Source: Chlamydiae bacterium Ga0074140 (GTDB lineage: Bacteria > Chlamydiota > Chlamydiia > Chlamydiales > Rhabdochlamydiaceae). Taken from it: a stretch of 64,000 nt of DNA. Positions 55,165 through 64,000 of the stretch are shown here, piece after piece. A model generated the notes under the pieces. It did not search any database. It had not been told where the DNA came from and saw only the letters and a list, made by a program, of their open reading frames with translations. Within the stretch, counting starts at the first letter, position 1. Every line of letters starts with the position of its first letter. The stretch covers positions 580,943 to 644,942 of the forward strand of contig LNES01000003.1 in NCBI GenBank assembly GCA_001464115.1, in the 5' to 3' direction. Both the position numbers and the translations under genes were made by a program.

Positions 55165-56861
55165 AATTTTTGAGTGATTTGTTGATGGAAATGGAAATTC
55201 TCGGTGCGGTCTGTGTGCATTTCGAGAAGCATCGATTTTTTTTCTGCCAGCGCCCTGAATAGCTGTTTTTCATTGTCAATTTGCTGGTACGGGATCTGAA
55301 AGAGTTCGGCGGCTTTTGCAAATGTGAATGTGTGCGCAGCAGCAAAATACTCATCCATCACCTGGGTCTTAGAGGCAACGGGTAGAAATGAGAAGATCCC
55401 ACCACCACCATTATTGATGACAAGCAGCACAACAGGGTGGGGACACTTTTTTAAAAGAGCAAGAGAGTTTAGATCGTGCAAGAAGGTCTGATCACCAAGA
55501 AGAGCCAAAACCGGTTTCTTTAGTCCGTGTGCAATGCCCGCAATTGTGGCGATATTCCCGTCGATTCCTGAGACGCCGCGATTGGCAAAGATAAGACGGG
55601 GGGCTTCTGTTTTGGGAAAGAAAAATGTATCGGCATCCCGCACAGGCATGCTGTTCGCAAGGAAAAGAGCCCAATCTGTCGGCAAACCGGTAACGAGATG
55701 CTCGATCAGCCCTGGCTCTGTCAGCGCGCTTGTTTCGGCGAATATTTTTTTAACATCGCTCTCAACTCGCTCCGCGTGATTTTTCCACTCTTCGCACCAT
55801 CCGCTGTTGGAGGACTCGAGATGCGGCAGTAGATGTTCGGAAAAGAGCGAGGCGTCACACTCAAGACGGTGCGTGACCTGGTGTTTAGGATCGTGGCAAA
55901 CGGGGTGTGGTGCAACGAGGAAATAGAGAGAAGGTGCGCATGTCGAGAGCCATTCGAGCAGTGTTTTGGAAACGAATCTATCTCCAAAGTGAAGGACGGT
56001 ATCGATCTTTAAATCTTTTACCGTTTTCAAAATCAACTCGTAGTAGGCAATAAGATTAGGGTGTTCTGCGCGCGCTCCGGAGAGGATATCCGCAAAGATC
56101 GGCCACCCTAACTTTTGGGCGAGCAGAAAAAGAGGGGAGAGAGGGCCTGTGGTTGCATTTGCGCCGATGATGATTACACCTCTCTCTCTTGAGGCGAGAA
56201 GTTTTGCCCACTCCTCCAGCGTAGTCAGAGAGGGAGTTGGAATGCTCTGTTCATACTTTGTTGAGAGTAGCGAAGGGAGGTCGATCGGATCTGCCGAAAA
56301 GAGTGGCTCTCTAAACATGCAGTTGATCTGCACAGCCCCCTTTGGCGCGTGTAAACTCTGAAAAACAGCCTGTGAAATGCACATTCCCAAATAGTCGTTA
56401 GAGATCTGCGGATCGCAACAGGGGAGATCAACTTGCCAGCGGACATACTCTCCAAAGATTTTCACCGAATCTGCTGTCTGATTGGAGCCGTTACCTCGCA
56501 GTTCTGGGGGGCGGTCTCCGGTGAGAAGAATGAGAGGAATTTGCGCTAGGGAGGCTTCCATAACTGCCGGAAAGAGGTTTGCAACGGCAGTTCCTGAGGT
56601 GACGAGAACAGCAGCAGGCTTGCCTGTCGCCTTTGCATATCCGAGAGCCTGGAATGCGGCGCCGCGTTCATCAAAATGGACGACAGAGTAGGCTTCGGAA
56701 TGCTCCGCAATTGCAAGAGCTAGAGGAGTAGAGCGAGATCCTGGAGCGACAGAGAAAAAGCACACACCCTGTTTAATCAGCTGATCGACAAGGATCTTTG
56801 CCGTCAGTTCACTGCGCTCTCCAATCTCTGAGAAAAGGGGTGATTTTGTGTTCAAGTTCAT
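55134..56861 (-). CDS. menD: SEPHCHC synthase
   Basis: FFSVAPGSRSTPLALAIAEH, FHFDERGAAFQALGYAKATGKPAAVLVTSGTAVANLFPAVMEA-type motif; ThDP domain GVSGIDGNIATIAGIAHGLKKPVLALLGDQTFLHDLNSL. Confidence 0.96.
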   Translation of the reverse strand: MNLNTKSPLFSEIGERSELTAKILVDQLIKQGVCFFSVAPGSRSTPLALAIAEHSEAYSVVHFDERGAAFQALGYAKATGKPAAVLVTSGTAVANLFPAVMEASLAQIPLILLTGDRPPELRGNGSNQTADSVKIFGEYVRWQVDLPCCDPQISNDYLGMCISQAVFQSLHAPKGAVQINCMFREPLFSADPIDLPSLLSTKYEQSIPTPSLTTLEEWAKLLASRERGVIIIGANATTGPLSPLFLLAQKLGWPIFADILSGARAEHPNLIAYYELILKTVKDLKIDTVLHFGDRFVSKTLLEWLSTCAPSLYFLVAPHPVCHDPKHQVTHRLECDASLFSEHLLPHLESSNSGWCEEWKNHAERVESDVKKIFAETSALTEPGLIEHLVTGLPTDWALFLANSMPVRDADTFFFPKTEAPRLIFANRGVSGIDGNIATIAGIAHGLKKPVLALLGDQTFLHDLNSLALLKKCPHPVVLLVINNGGGGIFSFLPVASKTQVMDEYFAAAHTFTFAKAAELFQIPYQQIDNEKQLFRALAEKKSMLLEMHTDRTENFHFHQQITQKLCLSSLQEVR

Positions 56862-57930
56862 TCCACTCTTTTTCGAAGTGTGAACCTCTCACGATACCGG
56901 TCCCTGCAAAAAGATGCATCTCATTTTCGATGATGAGCGCGCTGCGAATTCCAACAGCGAGTTCTGTTTCAATATCTGAGATCCATCCAATGGGTCCTGC
57001 GTACCAGCCTCGATCAAATGGCTCATGTTGTCCCAAGAATGCAAGGGCAGCGTCTTTAGGAAGCCCGCCCGTTGCGGGAGTCGGGTGGAGGGTTGCCAAA
57101 ATTTTTGCATCAGAAATGCCAGGCTTGAGTGTCGACGTAAAATTCATCGAGAGGTGTTGAAGATGGCTTGTCTGAAGAACTTCAATCTCGCTTTGTGTGA
57201 AAGTTTGAGAGAGGGGATTTAAACACTTGAAAATCTCTCTTCTTACGATGTCAAATTCAAGACGCTCTTTTTTGCAGGAGAGTAGCTCAGCTTTGAGGAA
57301 AAGGTCCTCTTCACGATCTTTTCCTCGCGGCCTTGTGCCAGCGACGGCATGCGTAAAAAGCTCTCTTCCTTTTCGTCGATAGAGGGTCTCGGGCGTCGCT
57401 CCCAAAAAAGTGGTTGAGGGGTCTAATTGCAGAGCAAAAACCGTTCTGCTGTTCAATTGTCTGAGGATCGCAAAGGGGTTGATCTTTGCATCAAATGTGA
57501 GGGTTGTTTTGCGACCAAGAACGACCTTTTCCAGTTCCTCGCGCTCGATTGCTTGAATCGCAAGATTTACAAGCCCCTCCCACTCAGGAAGAGAAGGGGA
57601 GTCTTTGCGTGCGATTAGATTGGGCGAATTTTGCTGCTGGAGGGGGGAGCTCGTTGTTCCAAATAAGATCTCAGCTGGACGAAAAAAATAGGCGCGAGGA
57701 AAGGCTTTCCAACAAGAGTCCTCTTTGCTGGAAGAGGAGAACGCCATCCCCCCAAAGAACATCTCCTTTTCATCGGGCAATTCAAGTCTAACTTCAGCGG
57801 CACCTATGGCAGCGAGCTCACGCTCTCTGCTTTTCCAGTAGAGTTTTGGGTAGACGGTCTGCTCTTCTAGGCTATTTATCAGCTCGATAGATCGAGACGG
57901 CACCGAATGTGAGAGGAGTGTGGCTGACAT
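56809..57930 (-). CDS. menF: Isochorismate synthase
   Basis: Chorismate-binding domain; FLGATPETLYRRKGRELFTHAVAGTRPRG, LHPTPATGGLPKDAAL, GWYAGPIGWIS, GTGIVRGSHFEKEWNELEHKI. Confidence 0.93.
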   Translation of the reverse strand: MSATLLSHSVPSRSIELINSLEEQTVYPKLYWKSRERELAAIGAAEVRLELPDEKEMFFGGMAFSSSSKEDSCWKAFPRAYFFRPAEILFGTTSSPLQQQNSPNLIARKDSPSLPEWEGLVNLAIQAIEREELEKVVLGRKTTLTFDAKINPFAILRQLNSRTVFALQLDPSTTFLGATPETLYRRKGRELFTHAVAGTRPRGKDREEDLFLKAELLSCKKERLEFDIVRREIFKCLNPLSQTFTQSEIEVLQTSHLQHLSMNFTSTLKPGISDAKILATLHPTPATGGLPKDAALAFLGQHEPFDRGWYAGPIGWISDIETELAVGIRSALIIENEMHLFAGTGIVRGSHFEKEWNELEHKITPFLRDWRAQ

Positions 57931-58606
57931 GATTAAAACCCGCTTGTTTCAAAATAGCGCAAAACTGATCTCCAGAGGGGAAGGTTTCGGTTGTTTCATT
58001 CAAGTAGACATAGGCCTTTTTATTTTTCGAGATCCATCCGCCGAGTTTGGGAAGAAGTGTGCGGAGATAGAGGAGATGAAACTTTTTTATAAGCCAATTT
58101 TTCGGGAGAGAGGTCTCTAAAATCAAGAGGCGTCCGCGAGATTTCAGCACCCGCTTACACTCTGCGAGTGCGGTTGAGAGATCGTCGACATTGCGAATTC
58201 CAAAAGAGATCGTGATGCAATCGAAGCTCTCCTCATCAAAGGGGAGCGAGGAGACGCTTGCCACCTGCCAGGAGATTTTTTTCGAATAACGCTTTCTCTC
58301 TCCTTTTTTACGTGCACAGGCAAGCATTGCTTCAGCGAGATCAATGCCAATTGCGCGTTCGATGTTAGGGGAGTTGTCGAGAAGAGAAAATAGCTGATCA
58401 CCTGTACCCGTCGCACAGTCAAGAAGAAGAAGATTTTTCCCTTCTGGAAGATAGGAGACCATCTTCTTTCTCCAGACCGTATCGAGCCCAGCGGTCATAA
58501 GATGGTTGACGCGATCATAGGTAGGAGAGATCGCGTCGAACATCTTCCAGATCTCTTTTCTGGAAGGTGACAGTTTTTTTTCACCTGGGGCGACTCTTTT
58601 CTTCAT
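57872..58606 (-). CDS. ubiE: Demethylmenaquinone methyltransferase (UbiE/MenG)
   Basis: MFDAISPTYDRVNHLMTAGLDTVWRKKM, LDCATGTGDQLF, FGIRNVDDLSTALAECKRVLKSRGRLLILE. Confidence 0.95.
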   Translation of the reverse strand: MKKRVAPGEKKLSPSRKEIWKMFDAISPTYDRVNHLMTAGLDTVWRKKMVSYLPEGKNLLLLDCATGTGDQLFSLLDNSPNIERAIGIDLAEAMLACARKKGERKRYSKKISWQVASVSSLPFDEESFDCITISFGIRNVDDLSTALAECKRVLKSRGRLLILETSLPKNWLIKKFHLLYLRTLLPKLGGWISKNKKAYVYLNETTETFPSGDQFCAILKQAGFNHVSHTPLTFGAVSIYRADK

Positions 58607-58640
58607 CTCGGTGCTCTCGGTGTGCTCAGTGGTAAAATTA
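58607..58640. repeat. Partial copy of palindromic repeat family 3 ('ctcggtgctctcggtgtgctcagtggtaaaatt')
   Basis: Matches one arm of 40932-41043. Confidence 0.6.
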
Positions 58641-58670
58641 CACCTTTAGGTAACAGCGTTACAAGGAAAA

Positions 58671-60497
58671 CTACTTCTCTTTTCGTTTGCGTTCATTTTC
58701 TATCAAATAACGTTTACGGAGACGAATAAAGCGTGGCGTCACCTCGACGAGTTCATCATCCTGAATGAAGTCGATCGCCTGCTCAAGTGTGAATGTCCTA
58801 GGAGGAGTGAGAATAATGTTCTCATCACTTCCCGACGCCCTAACGTTTGTGAGCTGTTTTGCTTTTGTGATATTCACGACCAGGTCGTTGTCGCGGCTAT
58901 TTTCGCCAATAATCATCCCTTCATAGACCTCTTCCCCAGGACCAGAAAATAGGGTTCCGCGCTCTTGCAAAGCAAAACAAGCATATCCCGTAACCTTTCC
59001 TGCACAGGCAGAGATGAGGACACCCTTTTCTCTTCCAGGGATCTCTCCCTTCCAGGGAATATAACTTTCGAAAACAGAGGTTAAAATTCCCAGTCCGCGC
59101 GTTACGGTCAGGAACTCGTTACGGTAACCCATAAGACCACGTGTGGGGATGGCAAACTCAAGGGTTGTAATTCCTTGCTCCGATGTGTTCAGCATGCGGA
59201 GTTCGCCCTTTCTGCGAGAGAGAGCTTCGATCACAGTGCCAGAATAGGATTCAGGAACTTCGATATGCGCTAGCTCCATCGGCTCTTGTTTTACGCCGTC
59301 AACCTCTTTCAAAATAACCTGAGGTTTAGAGATGGCAAACTCGTAATTTTCTCGACGCATTGCTTCCAAGAGAACGGCAAGATGAAGCTCACCTCTACCG
59401 CAGACACGGATCGCATCTTCTCGAGAAGCGACCTCTTCGATCTTCAAAGAGATGTTTGCGCGTTTTTCCTGGTTTAGCCTTTCGCGAATCTTATTCATCG
59501 TGACATGCTTTCCATCTTTTCCGACGAATGGTCCGTTATTTACCATGATTTCGATCGAAAGCGTGGGCTCTGTGAGTGTAATTGGGGGAAGTTGCACAAT
59601 CTTTTCAGGGCTGCAGATCGTATCGCCGATGTCGACATTCTCAATGCCTGCAAGTGCAACAATGTCTCCCACTCCTGCCTCTTCCAACTCAATCTTTTTC
59701 AGGCCGTGGTAGCCTTCAATGCGTACAATGCGATGGTTGGAGGTAGCACCATTCTTATCGATTTTAACAACGTTATCGCCCTTTTTAATTTTCCCTTCCA
59801 GGATACGTCCGCAAGCTTGTCGACCGATGAAGTCATCGTAGCTCATCGTGATCGCTTGCATGAGAAAGGGCTGATCAAGACTGCCAGATGGAGCGGGTAC
59901 CTTCTCGATGATGAGCTCGAAAAGAGGGCGCATATTGACGCGCGGATCTTTGAGATCTCTCGCAGCAAAGCCGCCGAGACCTGAAGCGTAAGCAACGGGG
60001 AAGTCTAGCTGCTCGTCGGTTGCACCGAGTTCAACGAAGAGGTCAAAAGTCAGGTTTAGGGCGCGATCTGGATCCGCATGAGGACGGTCGATCTTGTTCA
60101 GAACGACGATCGGACGCAGCCCCATTTTGAGGGCTTGCGAGAGAACGAAACGGGTCTGGGGCATCGGTCCTTCTTGAGCATCGACGAGAAGTAGTACAGA
60201 ACCGACTAGACCGAGAACGCGCTCCACTTCACCAGAGAAGTCGGCGTGGCCGGGGGTGTCGATAATATTAATTTTAAAGTCCTCGAAGAAGATGCTTGTG
60301 TGTTTAGCAAAAATTGTAATCCCGCGCTCTTTTTCCTGGTCGTAGCTATCCATAACCCGCTCAGGGACCTTCTCATGGTCTCTAAAGACGTTGGATTGCT
60401 TGAGAAGGCTATCCAGCATCGTCGTTTTGCCGTGGTCAATGTGGGCGATGATGGCAATATTTCTAATTTTTTCTGGTTGGTACATGGGTTGGTTCAT
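58671..60497 (-). CDS. typA: Ribosome-associated GTPase TypA/BipA
   Basis: [59 protein letters not shown]-terminal [13 protein letters not shown]-like region. Start taken at internal MNQP rather than the longest ORF start (60563). Confidence 0.95.
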   Translation of the reverse strand: MNQPMYQPEKIRNIAIIAHIDHGKTTMLDSLLKQSNVFRDHEKVPERVMDSYDQEKERGITIFAKHTSIFFEDFKINIIDTPGHADFSGEVERVLGLVGSVLLLVDAQEGPMPQTRFVLSQALKMGLRPIVVLNKIDRPHADPDRALNLTFDLFVELGATDEQLDFPVAYASGLGGFAARDLKDPRVNMRPLFELIIEKVPAPSGSLDQPFLMQAITMSYDDFIGRQACGRILEGKIKKGDNVVKIDKNGATSNHRIVRIEGYHGLKKIELEEAGVGDIVALAGIENVDIGDTICSPEKIVQLPPITLTEPTLSIEIMVNNGPFVGKDGKHVTMNKIRERLNQEKRANISLKIEEVASREDAIRVCGRGELHLAVLLEAMRRENYEFAISKPQVILKEVDGVKQEPMELAHIEVPESYSGTVIEALSRRKGELRMLNTSEQGITTLEFAIPTRGLMGYRNEFLTVTRGLGILTSVFESYIPWKGEIPGREKGVLISACAGKVTGYACFALQERGTLFSGPGEEVYEGMIIGENSRDNDLVVNITKAKQLTNVRASGSDENIILTPPRTFTLEQAIDFIQDDELVEVTPRFIRLRKRYLIENERKRKEK

Positions 60498-60595
60498 AAA
60501 GAGCTGCTTTAATGGTTTTGGATGCATGGACTTTAGCAGATATAAACATTTGTGTACCGACATTCTTTTAGCGGGCTGGGGGAAGGGAGATTAAG

Positions 60596-60722
60596 ATAGC
60601 CGGGCACGGGCACGGACGCGGGCACGAAAGAGAGAAAGATACACTTTTAATTTTCAGCAAAATAAAAGTTCTTTTTCGATCTTTCTTTTGTGCCCGTGTG
60701 CGTGCCCGTGCCCGATCTTTCT
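60596..60722. repeat. Dispersed palindromic repeat family 1, copy C
   Basis: 'gccgggcacgggcacggacgcgggcacgaaagagag...ctttcttttgtgcccgtgtgcgtgcccgtgcccgatcttt'. Confidence 0.88.
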
Positions 60723-60787
60723 TCTTCCTCTTCTCCCTTGATTAATAGGGCCTCTGCCCCCTAAAATGGGGAGAGCGCTGGGGACGT

Positions 60788-62191
60788 ATGGATGAAGTAA
60801 AAATCGATGATATTTTGAGCGAAAAGCTGTCTGCTGCCTTCGACCAGGAGAAGTCGATGGTTGTCCTGCAGGATCTCGCTAAAATTGCCTCTGAACACAC
60901 GCCGATCGACCTTGCATATGCGGCTTCCCGCTTGCCGCGCCTTGCCAGGCCCGTCCTCTATGAAAATTTATTGAATCTTCGCTCAAAAATTGAGTTTATG
61001 GTGAATACCGACAGCTGCACCCGCGCGGCGGTTTTCTTGCATTTGACGGATCATGAGGTGAAGGGGCTGATTGAGAAGATGGCTCCTGATGAAGCGGTCA
61101 AAGTTTTAGAAGATATTGTCGACCGTCGTTATCGACGCATCGTCGATCTACTCGATTTGCAAAAGGCGGAGCGGGTCAAAGAGATTAAAAAGCATCAAAG
61201 AAATACGGCCGGCAGGCTCATGACGCACGAGTTCTTCACCCTCAGAGGGGAGGCGACAATTGCTGAGGCTGCGCGCCATATTCGTGAGCATCCCGGGATC
61301 GATCTCACTCGCGAGATCTTTGTGTTGGATGAGGGAAATCATCTGTGTGGCTATGTTCCTGCGCGTAATCTCATTGTTAATCCTCCTCATCTTCCATTAA
61401 AACAGGTGATGCGCCCCATTTCTCACAAAGTGACGCCCGACACAAGCCGTGAAGCGGTGGTCGATATCGTCGAACGTTATAAGATTGCAGCGCTTCCCGT
61501 TGTTGACGCGCAGGGACTGCTCGTTGGGGTTGTGACCTATGAGGACGTTGTAGAGGCGATGGAAGATATTGCGGATGAGACGATCGCAAGCATGGCGGGT
61601 ACGGCCGAAAATGTGAGCGAACGGGAGCCGATGCACAAACGCTTCCTTTTAAGGACGCCCTGGCTTGTGGTGACGCTTCTTGCAGGACTCGTCAATGTGG
61701 GCGTCATGTCCACCTTTCAAGCGTATGTCGAAGGCCTTTTAACCTTCGTTCTCTTTTTTGTTCCTCTGATTACAGGGCTATCCGGGAATATCGGTGTGCA
61801 GTGTAGCACGGTGCTCGTACGCAGCATGGCGATCGGTACCCTCTCTCCTGGAAACCGTACACAGGCGATTATCCGTGAGCTGATGATGGGGCTCATCATC
61901 GGTTTTGTATTTGGTGTGATTTGTGGCTTTATTGTTTTTGCTCTAGATGCATTCCACATCAGTCATGTTTCATTGAGTCCAGCTGTTGTGGGATGCATCG
62001 TGGGCATCGGACTTTTCGGGGCTTGCCTCTCAGGCACGCTGCTCGGTGTCTTCTCTCCGCTCTTCTTCACGAGAATTGGTGTCGATCCCGCACTTGCTTC
62101 GGGACCTATCATCACGGCATTCAATGACTTTCTCTCGATGACAATTTATTTCTTGATCGCAATCGGTCTCAGCGCTCTTCTGTTGCACTAA
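60788..62191 (+). CDS. mgtE: Magnesium transporter MgtE
   Basis: MgtE N domain, CBS pair (LPVVDAQGLLVGVVTYEDVVEAMEDIADETI), TM domain (PLITGLSGNIGVQCSTVLVRSMAIG). Confidence 0.95.
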   Translation: MDEVKIDDILSEKLSAAFDQEKSMVVLQDLAKIASEHTPIDLAYAASRLPRLARPVLYENLLNLRSKIEFMVNTDSCTRAAVFLHLTDHEVKGLIEKMAPDEAVKVLEDIVDRRYRRIVDLLDLQKAERVKEIKKHQRNTAGRLMTHEFFTLRGEATIAEAARHIREHPGIDLTREIFVLDEGNHLCGYVPARNLIVNPPHLPLKQVMRPISHKVTPDTSREAVVDIVERYKIAALPVVDAQGLLVGVVTYEDVVEAMEDIADETIASMAGTAENVSEREPMHKRFLLRTPWLVVTLLAGLVNVGVMSTFQAYVEGLLTFVLFFVPLITGLSGNIGVQCSTVLVRSMAIGTLSPGNRTQAIIRELMMGLIIGFVFGVICGFIVFALDAFHISHVSLSPAVVGCIVGIGLFGACLSGTLLGVFSPLFFTRIGVDPALASGPIITAFNDFLSMTIYFLIAIGLSALLLH

Positions 62192-62231
62192 TGCTGCTTC
62201 TAAATTATAGTCCGGAAATGGTGAATTCGAT

Positions 62232-62540
62232 ATGATGAACAGCACAAAACCGACCGGAAAAAAACTGAAGGATCTGCTTCCTCAGGTTCTAGCGGAGATC
62301 AGCAAGAACTACCACGAGAGGCCAGATCTGATTCTTGCAGTTTGGCCGGAAATAATTGGAGAGAAGCTTGCACCGATGACACATGCGCTCTCCTTTAGCG
62401 AAGGAATTTTAACCGTAAAAGTGAAAAATTCGACATTGCATAGTCTTCTAGTTCAGCATGAGAGACCAAAACTTCTGAAGAAGTTGCGCGAAAGATTTCC
62501 TTCTTCAGAGATTCGTAATATCAACTTTCGCATCGGATAA
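62232..62540 (+). CDS. DciA/DUF721 family protein
   Basis: LKDLLPQVLAEISKNYHERPDLILAVWPEIIGEKLAPMTHALSFSEGILTVKVKNSTLHSLLVQHERPKLLKKL; directly upstream of gyrB. Confidence 0.82.
   Translation: MMNSTKPTGKKLKDLLPQVLAEISKNYHERPDLILAVWPEIIGEKLAPMTHALSFSEGILTVKVKNSTLHSLLVQHERPKLLKKLRERFPSSEIRNINFRIG

Positions 62541-64000
<1,460 letters not shown>

Overview
The window is a roughly 64 kb stretch of what looks like an environmental (Chlamydia-like) Chlamydiota chromosome. This assignment is inferred from gene content and local order: glgX next to an Slc1-like type III chaperone, ssb-pepA, ruvB/dcd, a DnaA-type gene next to yidC, CBS/NifS/PP2C neighbours, and DciA-gyrB. Housekeeping blocks alternate with accessory regions. 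The most notable accessory region is a same-strand head-to-tail array of seven paralogous genes (2746-9964). They encode divergent ankyrin-like repeat proteins that share an N-terminal 'PFNAPSPF..GTLE.AI' motif, a Pro/Ala/Glu-rich linker and a Cys/aromatic C-terminal helix of two types. This looks like a modular effector or surface-associated family. Other items of interest are: an adjacent pair of F-box-like proteins with C-terminal repeats (22862-26110); a secreted serpin with an inhibitory-type hinge (31853-33091); an apparently complete o-succinylbenzoate menaquinone pathway split in two by an Inc/effector-like insert (43214-58606); a divergent PPM phosphatase with an effector-like N-terminus; an exported methyltransferase-fold protein beside a beta-barrel with a CxxCH motif; an SRP RNA; a roughly 555 bp nested-palindrome (MITE-like) element; and three families of dispersed intergenic palindromic repeats. 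No database searches were run; all assignments come from reading the sequence and translations.
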